From: Budorcas taxicolor
Lineage: Eukaryota > Chordata > Mammalia > Artiodactyla > Bovidae
Direction of reading: 5' to 3'
Length of the DNA stretch: 64,000 bases
NCBI RefSeq assembly: GCF_023091745.1
Contig: NC_068928.1
Coordinates: forward strand, 13,844,001-13,908,000
Shown here: one piece after another, positions 24,201-36,200 of the stretch
Layout: each line of letters begins with the position of its first letter
Position numbering within the stretch: position 1 is the stretch's first letter
Position numbers and translations under genes: made by a program
The notes under the pieces: model-generated
The model's input: the letters and a program-made list of their open reading frames with translations, nothing else
The model's database searches: none
What the model was told of the DNA's origin: nothing

Positions 24201-27200
24201 CTACCTTCTCGCCAGCATTACCTGTTTACTGGAAGACATGTTGGTGAGCGTACTGATGCTGCTGGTATCTGTGACCACCATCGCAGATGGAAACCGGGAG
24301 GTGTGGGAATACTGGGGAGGTTCCTGCTTGTGTGTGTACACTGCAGAGACAAAGTGAAGACAAGGTCAAGGTGCACGTCCCGCAAGAGTGTAAGCACAGC
24401 TACAGACCACCCCTCATCCCACACCACTGTTCCTTTTTTCCCAGGCAGATAAAAGGGGGTGGGGGTGGGTGGTAGTTATGTTTGGGCAAGGCAGTGTGAT
24501 GTGATCAGAAAGAATGGCCATGTGTTTAAATCCTGGCTCCTTAATCAACTCAGTTAGCCTCAGTTTCCTCCTCTGTAAAATGGGGATATCTGTTGTAGGA
24601 TTAAAAGAGATTGTGTTTAAAGCAGTTTGCCAAATAGATAAATAGGTTTCCACAGTGCCTGGTGTATAGAGGTGGATGGTGCTTCTTGGTGGGAGCACTT
24701 TCTTTTCCTGACTTTCAAAGTATTAGATGCCTGGATATCAGCAAGTGATCCTGGGACTTCCCTGGTGGTCCAGTGGCTAAGACTCCATGCTCCCAATACA
24801 GGGGGCTGGGGTTCGATCCCTGGTCAGGGAACTAGGTCCCACATGCTGCAACTAAGATCGGCACAGCCAAGTAAATAAAGAAATATTCAAAGACAAAAAC
24901 AAACAAACACCCCAAACACAACTGATCCTGGGGTATATGTGGTGCATCTGAGAATTTAAGTCCAAGAAAGTTCGTAGTAGCTGGCAAAATGAAGGAGCTG
25001 GCCTGTTTCTTACTATTTCTGCAGTGATTCAAGTCCTAGGTCTCATGTTAGCAATTGTAGATTGATTAATAATTGTTAAATAGACATGGGTGTCATTACT
25101 AGTATAATTTTGGGCTGCCCCAGTTTGCACTAAAATGCCTTATGACATCACACAAATGAAGTACAATGGACAAAAGGGTTAGTCTCTCAGTCATGTCCGA
25201 CTCTTTACAACCCTACAGACTGTAGCCCTCCAGGCTCCTCTGTCCTTTGGATTCTCCATACTGGGGTGGGTTGCCATTCCCTTCTCTAGGGGATCTTCCT
25301 GACCCACGGATTGAAGCCACCTCTCCTACACTGCAGGCAGATTCTTTACCGTCTGAGCCACCGGGGAAGCTCCCTGAGCCTAGATTTCAATAAAAGCTCC
25401 AGAAGCATGTGATTTTCGCTTTTTGTTTTCCCAGTATGTGTCCACCAAGTCTGGAACCTTTGACTCATGCTAGTTTGTCCATAAGATTCATGTAAATTCC
25501 AGGTCACATGACCAACCCAGAAAGCATGTGGATGTTTGGCCTTGAGGGAGGGACCAGCTTGTTCTACCAAGGAGTCCTCCAGTAGGGAACGAGGGTAAAG
25601 GTCACAGCCTGCTGTCTCAGCTTGTCCTTCCCTTGGTGGGAGGCTGGTTATTTCCTGGTCTGGGGCCCCATGAGCTCTCTCTTCAGAGCCAGCCAGGACA
25701 GCGGGGCCTCGGCAGTCCACAGGTCGCTGGTGATCCCTCTCTGTCCCACCCAAGCCTCGCCACTGAGGAATCCTGCCCAGGTGAGGCGGGGGGAAGCACA
25801 CTGTCAGGGCTGGGGAGGAAGGACAGTGTGACACACATGGTCCCAGGCTCTGCTGCAGGCTGTGGTAGATTTTTTAAAAGCCACGAAAATGTGATTGGAA
25901 TGTGAGATGGTACGCAGAAACCAGCTCCGCAGGCCTGGGGCAGGATGGAGCCCCAAGCGTAGAAGGAGGCTGAACTTAGCCGTTGCCCCTCAAACTCACA
26001 GCCAGAAGAGCAACTGAAATCCTGTTTCCCACCCCTGCCTCCTCCTATTAGACACCCTTAGTAAATAATTATTTGCATTTTTATAACTCTCTTAAAGTAT
26101 TCATTTTTCAAATTTTTTGGCCACGTGGCATGTGGGATCTTAGTTCCCCAACCAGGGGTCAAACCCACACCCCTTGCCCTGGAAGCATGAAGCCTTAACC
26201 ACTGGACCACCAGGGAAGTCCGCATTTTAATAACTCTTAATGCTCACCAAACACAGTTCATACCTACTCTTGTTTCACTTTCATAGTGACTCCACATGCA
26301 CACTATTTCCATTTTAAGATGAAAAAACTGAAGTTGAGAGTGGCTGAGGAAATTACCACCGGCTACATAGCTCCTAAGGCTCAGAGCCAGTATTTAAATC
26401 TGGGCCTGTCTGATGCACTATTGCTCTATTCCAGAGGCAGCCCAGGTGTGTGCATGGGGTTGTGCTGGAAGATAGAAAACCATCCTTCCCATGCTTTCTC
26501 CCCAGACTTGGAGGCAAGGGCCTATAGCCTGACATAGCCAGAGGGCTGGGGCTCTGGGGCTCAGGAAGGGGGAGAAATGGGGGCTAGGGGTGGATGGGAA
26601 GTAAATGGTTGAAAGGGGGACTTCCCGGGGGGTCCAGTAGTTAAGATCCTATGTTTGCAAGGTAGGGGGCACAGGTTCGATCCCTGGTTGGGGAATTAAG
26701 ATCTCACAGGTTGCTTAGCATGGCAAAAACAACAACAACAACAACAACAACAACACACCCAAAGCTAAATGGTTGAAAGGTAGTCTTAGGGTAGGTGAAA
26801 ACATCGGAGGTGGGAAGCAGCCTCTCTGCATGGGGCAGAAACTAATGTTCCGTGTGCACGTGGTTTTTTCCACCCATGTTCATGGTTCTCTATTAGAGAT
26901 TTTGGGGGGTGGAAATCGGAGAGTGTGGGGACTCTGGAAGATTTTTCAAATTCAGAGAAGACACTTAGGAGGCAAGTTATATGCTAAGTCTGATCATCTG
27001 ATAACAGCTGCCTGGAATTTTGGACTGAAAAGGCGAAGGTGAGGCTCATTGGGAAAAGGGTGCGCCTGCCTGAGGATCTCTTCCATGGGAACCAGGGCGG
27101 GAAAGGGGGCATGGGTTCGTGCCACATTTATATTGTCTCCCCAGATCTCTATTTCTAGCTTCTCTTCCCGTATCGGCCTTAACTGTCCTCTGCAAAATCT

Positions 27201-30200
27201 CCCCTGGGAATTCCAGGGGCAGAGAAGAGGACCAGAAAAGGCACAGCATCGCATAAGAGTTGTGCTTAAGAAATTGTCTTGGGACTTCCCAGGTGACCCA
27301 GCGGCTAAGACTCCGTGCTCCCAATGCAGGGGTCCCAGGTTCAACCCCTGGGCTGGGAACTAGATCCCACACACTGCAACTAAGGATCCCACGTACTGTA
27401 ACGAAGACTGAAAGGCCCATGTGCCGCGATGAAGACTCAGTGCAGCCAGACACATTTTTTTAAAAATGAAAGAAAGAAATTGTCTTGGTTGATCACAGGT
27501 AGGGAAAAGTGACCAAACCAGGAAGCTTCCAAGAAACTTCAGACCCAGAGAGTGAACACGCTGGCCATCGAGGCCCTTTGGGGCTCCCTCCCCAATGAGC
27601 CCGGGTCCTTACTGTGTGAGTTCTGCAACTGGGTCACCGCAGCCATGAAGGGCTGCTGGGCCATGTGGCTGCCCGGGCTCTGCTGCATGAGGGGCTGCTG
27701 GTGAGGGCTGTGCAGCTGCTGGGAGAACTGGACGGGCTGCAGGGCTGCCAGGCTGCCAGCCACACTGTTGATGACGGGGACGCTCTGAGCTTGGGAGGAG
27801 TTGAGGCCTGTGGGAACGAGAGGAAGGATCAGAGACGGCTTCAGGGATGAGCAAAGGTGAACAGACTTGAACAGTCATCAACAGAGCCCCTGCTGTTTGC
27901 CAGCACTGGGTTGAGGCTGTTACATAAGAGGTTGCCTGGGAAGCGATTTTATAGACCCATTTTATAGATGAAAAAATTGAGGCTTAGAGAGATAAGGTGA
28001 CTCGCCCACATTCCACAGACAGCTGTAGATGGAAACGGGGTTTCAACAGGTCTGACTGAGGTCTGAGGGTTTCCCAAAATTGTCCTGTTTCCCAAAGTAG
28101 TCCCCTTGGGGTTGCAGCGCTCTGCGTCTGCCCACTCATTGGAAAAGATCTTCATGATGGGAAAGGCTGAAGGTAGGAGCAGGGGATGACAGAAGATGAG
28201 ATGGTTGGATGGCATCATTGACTCAATGGACATGAACTCAGGCAAACTCTGGGAGATGGTGAAGGACAGGTAAGCCTGGCGTGCTGCAGTCCATGGGGTT
28301 GCAAAGAGCCGAACAAGACTGAGTGATTGAACGACAACAATGTATCTGCCCACTCCAGCCATGTCTGGCTCTGAGGGAGGCTTGCCCTGGGAGTTAAAGG
28401 CATCCACTCTAAGGTCCAGATTACTGCCCAGATATGTCTGTCCAGCAGGGGGCAGGAGTGTGCAGGGGCCCACATTTTGATAAAAAGACAAAACCTCCTC
28501 CACAGTCCTAGAGGTGTGCAGCTTGAAGACCCTCCTTCGGCCGGCTGTGCAATGACCTGAGAGAGGTCAGATGCTCATCCTCTTAACTAGAGCAGAGAGG
28601 GGATAAAAGACTGCTACTCAGCCAGTCTGTGAAGAGAGTGTGTCTCATCTGGCAGCACAGGGCTGGTGGCAATGGAAGGACCATGTACTGGAAGGAGGAA
28701 GCAATAAGCTGAAGGCTGGTGGTTACAGTAGGTGCTGCCATCTTTCTGCTCTGGAGGACGGGGACCTCCGTGGTTCTGTATTATGTCTATATCCTGAGGT
28801 CTCTTTAGAACTGGGGCCCGTGCTGCCAAGATCAGGTCCCTGGTACCCACCCTCCGTTGGCTCCCTGGGCGGGATTCTGGGGCAGGTAGCTGAAGCGGGT
28901 TGGGGCTGGGGATGGGAGGATGAGGAGAAAGATACTCCCAACTTCTTTCTTGGAGTTGCCAAGTTTCCTTTGATTTGACCTCATTTTGGCGGCGGGGGGG
29001 GGGGGGGGGGGGGGCGGGGCTTCCTTGGTGGTTCAGATGGTAAAGTGCCTGTCTGCAATGCGGGAGATCCGGGTTTGATCCCTGGGTTGGGAAGATCCCC
29101 TGAGAAGGAAATAGCAGCCCACTCCAGTAGTCTTGCCTGGAGAATCTTGCCTGGTAGGCTACAGTCCATGGGGTCACAAAGAGTCGGACACGACTGAGTG
29201 ACTCCACTTTCTTTCACTTTTTTCTGGGAAGTGGTGGGGGGAGGGCTAGAACAAACTGAAGACGGAAACCCAGAAAAAAGATGTGTTTTTCAGGCAGATG
29301 CGGGAATAGACACCTAGAGAGCCTTTCCTGAGATGTAGAGGGTTCCATAAGCAGGTTCACAGGAGGGGGAAGTGCTCCATGGAGACAGCACAGAGGCCTC
29401 AACGATTGCCTGCTCAGAGCTTTAGCTGATACCATTATCAGAAACCTAAAAGGTGAGCAGAGAAGGGAAGGGGAATAAGCCCCCTCCTGGCTCTCCTGGG
29501 TGGGGCTGGGAAGGAGAGGTCCTCTGATCACTCAGAACAGCACTATCTCTAACTTCCCAAGGGCTCGGCTTCTCCTCCAGGTGCTGTCTCACCTGACACC
29601 TTGATCTGTTCCCTAACTTTCCCATAAGGTCTCAGATTCCAAGGGAGCCCCGTGAGTTTGCTGTCTTCTCCCCAAGCCCATCACCACTGCTCTTTTCAGG
29701 AAGTCTCTGCCTAGAAAAGCAAATGATGCCATTTGGAGTGGATGGCATTGGAGGACTAGTCCTGCAACCAGCCTATTGTTTTTGAGTCGTCCTGAGGAGC
29801 CCTTTAAGAAATACACATTCCTCGGCCCCACCCGAGACATAATGAGTCAGACCCTTTGGAGGTGAGGCCCAGGAATTTTATTTTCAACACAGGCTGTGCC
29901 CCTAATGTGCCTCAGTTCCAGGATGGAAAGCCACTGATGTCATTCGAGCTCCCACGGAGTGTGACTCTTGGCTTTCCCATCTGTTTTCTGGGCACTGGTT
30001 CCTGCTTAAGAAGCATGTTATCCAGTCCAACAGGTGAGTAGGGAATGATGAATTGGCACTGCTGGGGAGTCTGTTATCACGTTCTCCTTGGGCCTCTGCA
30101 GTCAGCAAGCAGGGCCCACATACTCAACAGGATGTGTGTGCTAAGTCGCTTCAGTCGTGTCCAGTTCTTTGCAACCCTATGGAATGCAGCCCACCCCCAG

Positions 30201-33200
30201 GCTCCTCTGTCCAAGGGATTCTCCAGGCAAGGATACTGGAGGGCATTGCCATGCCCTCCTCCAGGGCATCTTCCCAACCCAGGGATTGAACCCTTGTCTC
30301 TTGCATTGGCAGGCAGGCTCTTTACCACTAGCGCCACCTGGGAAGCCCCACTCAACAGGACAGGAGTTGGCTATTTATTCCCCAACAACTTGTCTCTCGA
30401 TTTACTGGCCTGTGGTACAGAGAACAGAACAAGCTTGGACTCCATAACCGATTCTTCATTCTGACACTCCCTGGGGTAGGACTACTGTGTCTCAACCATG
30501 TTTGCTGGTGACCCTCATCATACTTTGTGCTTTCCCCACTCCAAGTACACACACACACACACACCCATCTAAGGTCAGTGCACTCTGGTGCTGGCTGTCT
30601 GCAATTGGAGAATAAGATTATTATAAGAGAATAGAGAGAATTATAGGTGAGAAAAATTAGGAGGTGCAAAATGAAAAAAAAAGTGTAACAGCTACAGGGA
30701 AAATTTTAATACAGATAGTGCCTAAGAAAATATAGAACTGTGTGTGTCAGCCAAAGCTGGAGGTGCGAAGAAAGAAGGTAAATGGGACAGTTTGTGTATA
30801 GTTTTGGTTGTAGAGAGAGAGAGATAGATGAGATATCTTATCCATGGGGCTTTTAATCAAATCTCCTAGAAGTCAGGCAAGCTGGTTTCAGGAATCTGAT
30901 CTCATTCTCAAACACTGGTTTTAGTGTGGTTACCATATTCCTGGAGATGGCCCCGTGAAAAGGCAGCAAATTTAAAATACCTTTTTAAATTTTGTGAGTC
31001 CTCTAAAGGTTCCTTTTATAAAACGAAGTGGGGAGGGCGTCAGTTTCCCAGCAGCTGAGGACAGAGAGGGGGCCAAATGCACTCATTCAATAAACTCAGG
31101 CAACTCCTATGGGCCTGGCTCTGTTTTGCTCTCAAGGAGCACAAAAGTCCATCCCTTCAGAAGTGATCTGAGGCTAGATAAGGTTTAGGAAGAGTGGACA
31201 GAGGAGCAAAAAAGGCAGGAACAAATAAAAAAGTGGTTCACATGGGCTCTGGACACAGGGAGGCCACAAAGACAGCGGGTGATCCCCAGGGTAGAAGCAA
31301 GATGGGAAATGTACCTCCCATAGCTATCCCCAAGACCTCTCATGGGTGCTCCCTGGATCACAGGGAAGGCTTGGCCTGAGCTGTCCACACAAGGCTGAAA
31401 ATACACTGAATACGCATCAATGTCATTACTCTGAGAGCGGCATCCCCAGGCACACCCATGGCAGCCTTCTTGCGCTGAAATGGCCCATCAGTGATGGATG
31501 GGGACAGACTGGCTGTGGAAGGTGAGCCCCCAGGGCTAGAAGGACCTGACGCCTCGCTCTGTCTTCAGGGCACAAACAATCTATTTCTCTTTAAATCTGT
31601 CAATGCTGACAGTTTCATGCAGAGTTCCTTCTCAGTATGTTTTTACCACCTGCCAAAGAGGTCTCATTTGACCATACAGAATTCCCCATTAAGAAGGAAG
31701 CCCATGGACTTTCCAGGTGGTCCAGTAGTTAAGACTGCACTTCCACTGCAGGGGTACAGGTTCAATCCCTAGCTGGGGAACTAAGATCTCACATGCCATG
31801 CCGTGAGGGCATGTCCAAAATAAGATCAATCAATTAATAAATCTTATATTAAAAAAAAAAAAGAAGGGAACCCCTCATGTCTTACTCCACCTCAAACAAC
31901 ACGAAGAAACATCAGCAAAACCCAACCTCCTGGAAAACCCACCACACACTCAGGGATAGGAATGAACACTGGACAAAAATAGAAGCTACAATATTATACA
32001 TATTCATACTTTATCAGTGTACAAGCGTGTCTATGTATCCAGTCATTGGATTGCCCCAACAATCCATTTTACAGATGAGAAGACTGAGCCTCATAAAGAT
32101 GCAATGAGTCGACCCAAGATGCACAGCTGGTGAGCTATGACCCAGATTCAACTCCATTCCCGAATTTCTTCTAATTTTAGGCTGAACAATCCAAATCGTG
32201 AGGAGAGAGATAAGGAACGAAATGAGTTGAATCAAATCTACAAGTGGTTGGATGAGTTGGAAGAATATCTTCTTTACTGTTTGTTTGTTTGTTTGTTTGT
32301 TTTAAATCAGGTTGACTCCTTTCCCAAAGCACTCCTCCCTGCCCCCAAGTTTTCTGACCAAGAACAGAGCTTACTTTGTGCAATGGCCATGACTCCAGAG
32401 AGGGGGGTCATGATGAGGTTTTGAGATTGCTGGGGATTGTGGTGGGACAGGCTGTGGATATTCGTCAAGGTGCTGACAGGGGGCAAACCTCCTCCCGAGA
32501 CTGAGATCTGCTGGGGAGAAAAAACAAGAGCAGAATGAGTGGAACCCAGGAAAGAGCAGTGTCCAAAATGACACTGCTTAGCAATTCCTTGGCACAGCTA
32601 AATCACCGGAGCATTCATGCATGCATTCAGTAACAATTGTTAAGCACCAACTGAGGGACAGGCACGTTCTAGATGCAGAGGAGAGAGCCAAGTAATATTG
32701 ACCATAATCCCTTCCCTCATGTGCATTTTTGTTGATTTCCTTTGAATCACCAGCCTGCTCTTAGAGATTCTTCAGTCCACGTGTATGATATGATTGTCAC
32801 TGGTTCATATTGGAAATGGTTCTGGAAACAGACTCACAGATTTAGAGAATGAGCTTATGGTCGTCAGGCGGGGAGGAGGCTGGGAAGGGTTAGTTACGGA
32901 GCTGGGAATGGACATGTACACGCTGCTACATTTAAAATGGATAACCAACAAAGTCCTACTGTGTAGCACAGGGATTTCTGCTCAATGTTATATGTCAGTC
33001 TGGATGGGAGGGGAGTTTGGGGGAGAATGGATACATGGATATGTATGGCTGAGCCCCTTTGCTGTCCACCTGAAGCTGTTACAACATTGTTAACTGGCTG
33101 TACTCCAATGTAAAAGAAAAAAGTTTAAAAAATGAAGTTAAAAAGAAAAAAAGAAGGAACGAAAGTATCCTCTGTTCTGCTCTATGCTGTCTATTTCATT

Positions 33201-36200
33201 GGTGCTAAAAATATGTGATTGCTACAAATAATAACTGGAGAAATGCCCCGGGATTCCCTGCTGCTGCTGCTGCTAAGTCGCTTCAGTCATGTCTGACTCT
33301 GTGCGACCCCATAGACGGAAGCCCACCAGGCTCCCCCGTCCCCAGGATTCTCCAGGCAAGAACACTGGAGTGGGTTACCATTTCCTTCTCCATGGGATTC
33401 CCTAGTGTAGCAGATTAGGGCCCAGGTCTAGAGCCTAGAGCACATGGAAGCTGTCACTGAGTACAGGATCTGGGACACACTACTCATGGATTAACTCACT
33501 AACCTCACTATACCCGTGAGGCAGATGCTTCTGCCATTCCCATATCATGAACGAAAAAACAGACTCCGAGTAGACATGCATATTACCTGAGAACCAACAA
33601 CCTAATCAGTGATACCTCTGGTATTCCAACCTAGGTCTGTGTGACTCTAAAATTCAAGTTCGTTCTTTTTACAGAGGGCTCTTCCCCTGCAATTATTATT
33701 AAGGTCTATCTGGGGGAGATCAGTCATCGTCCATTATTGGGCTTCTCTGCTTTTCCCAAATCTCTACTATACATTAAAACAAACAACCCCCCCCCCCCCT
33801 TTTTCTTTCAAGGAGCTACTATCGTAATGACAAAGCTACTAAATAAGGCTTGGTCCCAGGTACTCCCACTCTGTTTCATCATTATATTTTAATGACAGAT
33901 TAGCAAGAGAAAGCTACTGAGTTCTGTGTATTTTATCCACGGCCACTCTGATTCCTTTTATTAAGGATTGAATCCTTTCATTTATTCCTGATAGTGTCTT
34001 TTCCTTAATGACTATCATTTTCCTGAATGTATATATAATGGCATTACAAGCATATAATGCTAAAAAGGTCTCTCCTTCTTGCTAGTGGTAATACGTCTAC
34101 GTGTCATATTGTATGGGTTAGAACTTTCTGAATAGTATTAACCAGTAACGGATGTAATAGACATGCTTAATTTGATTCTCTGTTATCAGAAACACTTCCA
34201 CTAGTTCCCCATGAATTACAAGGAGCTTTCAGTTTTACACACACACACATACACACAACATACTTTTATTCATGATTAAGTAGCTTACTTTTTGTGGTTT
34301 TAAAATAATTTTAAGAATTATTACTAAGAAAGGACTGTTCCCCCCTCACTCTAAACTAACCCAGACATTCTTGATGGCACCAGGAATGCTCACAGGTGGC
34401 TTAGGGTTGGGATACATACATAAGATGTTTGAGTCACCTTTTCCTTGTGACCCAGAGCTCCTCAGATTATAGCTCTCACACCAGTACCCCTGGAAGACAC
34501 TATCTCCTGCCTACCCTTCTGATCAATCCCATAGCTTCCAAAGTGAATTTGAAAAAGAAAGAAAAAAAAAAACCCTCAAACAGGTTTGTTTGTGTTTTTA
34601 AAATGAGCATCACGTTGTGAGTTAGGGGGCACGTGACCAAGAAGGAATTCTGACCACATCAAACAAGAGAGAACCAGCTTGTTTGCCGGACTTGTTTTTC
34701 AAAATGTCAAAGTCATTAAAAAAAAAAAAAAAAAAAAAAATCAGTGACCTGCCTTCGGACTCTCTTGAGTAATGCAGTCCTTTGCAGAGAGTGAATGGAG
34801 TGACAGTAATCTCTGCCATTTCAATGTTTGGTTTCAATGGTGAAAGAGAAAAGTAGGTGCTGATAATAAAAACAAAACGTGTATGGCTTTAGTGTTGCTT
34901 TTCTTTAAACCATGCACGTAAAGCAGAATTCTCTTTTCAGTCGGAGGATGCTTGCTTCGCTATGCTCTGTTGCTTTCTGCTCTGCAACAGTGTGACTCAG
35001 CTGTAAGTGCTCATTTAGCCCCGCCTCCTTGAGCCTCTGTGCCCCGCCCCCAGTCTTAACATTTCTAAAGTGCTTTCACTGATTGTCCTCAATAGATAAG
35101 GACACATGTAGGAAGGCATTATGATCATTGCCCTGTTTTGCAGATTAAGAAGGGCTTCCCATGTGGCTCAGTGGTAAAAAATCTGCCTGCAATGCAGGAC
35201 ACCAGGGTTCAGTCTCTGGGTCGGGAAGATCCCCTGAGAAGGGAATGGCAACCCTCTCCAGTATTGTCTGCAGAATCCCATGGACAGAGGCGCCTGGCGG
35301 GCTACAGTCCATGGTGTGGCAAGAGTTGGACACGACTGAGCAACTAAACCACTGCCACAGAATAAGGAAACTGAGCCTCGAAAGAGTTGAGAGAGAAGCT
35401 CTGTGTCATCTGACTAGCAAGCAAGGAAGCCAGAATTCAAACCCAGTTTTGCTGGACCCCAAATTCTATCTCCTTCCTACATGGGCAGTCACCTTGGTCA
35501 TGTTCCTTCCTACTCTAAAATGCAACCATTGGGACTTCCTGGGTGGTCCAGTGGTTAAAACTTCACCTTCCAATGCAGGAGTTGCAGGTTCCATCCCTGG
35601 TCAGGGGACTAAGATCCCAGATGCCTCGAGGCCAAAAAAAAAAAAAAAAAAGATAAGGTAACAAATTCAATAAAGACTTTAAAAATGATCCACATAAAAA
35701 AAATGAGAGAAAGAGAAAAAATGAATGTCATTAAAAAAAATGACGTAAAAAAATGAATAAAATGCAACCATCACCTCTTCGCCTCCAGGACTGATGGAAG
35801 ACAGGGAGCTGCCAAGAGTATCAGTCACCATTCTCACAGGGTAATCTGGAGAGTTTGGGTGGTATCAGCGTTGCCTTCTGCAGTCCTTTGCTGTGTGCTT
35901 CACATGCCTATTGCTTATGAGGTTGATACTGTTACCCCTCCTTGGCAGACAAGGGAACGGAAGTTTGGAGAAATTAAGAAATGTGCGCAAGTGGTACATT
36001 GGCCATGAAGGGCAGGCGATCTGCCTTTAGGGCTGAGCATTTCACCATGGGGGTCTGTTGCTTTGATGCCATGAGATTATCCGGCATGTGCTTTTCTAAA
36101 ACACAAGGTTCAAAACTCACAGACTGCAACCTGAAAGCTGGCCAGCTCTTTGTGGATGTGTGTCACTCGGGAATGGGATGGGGTCCCTGGAGTGCAAAAG

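Larger units (their letters stand above)
15224..24221 (-). other. HNF1B: HNF1B intron 8
   Basis: This is a 9.0-kb intron between exons 8 and 9 (GTAATG ... CTGCAG). It holds a long ancient L2 remnant (17556-18895), an L1 tail, several MIRs, CHR SINEs and a MER5A fragment. Stretches 22460-23000 and 23170-24220 show no recognised repeat; 22688-22702 has a degenerate HNF1-like motif. Confidence 0.93.
24341..27612 (-). other. HNF1B: HNF1B intron 7
   Basis: This is a 3.3-kb intron (GTAAGG ... CTGCAG). It holds two MIRs, four CHR-2 SINEs and one Bov-tA. The stretches 25380-26100 and 26781-27267 have no repeat or gene that I recognise. Confidence 0.93.
27808..32374 (-). other. HNF1B: HNF1B intron 6
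   Basis: This is a 4.6-kb intron (GTAAGC ... CCACAG). It contains a MIR, a BovB 3' fragment, a 21-base G run beside a Bov-tA, a MER5-like piece, another Bov-tA and a CHR-2. Sequence at 28341-28990, 29223-29784 and 30360-31075 is unassigned. Confidence 0.93.
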
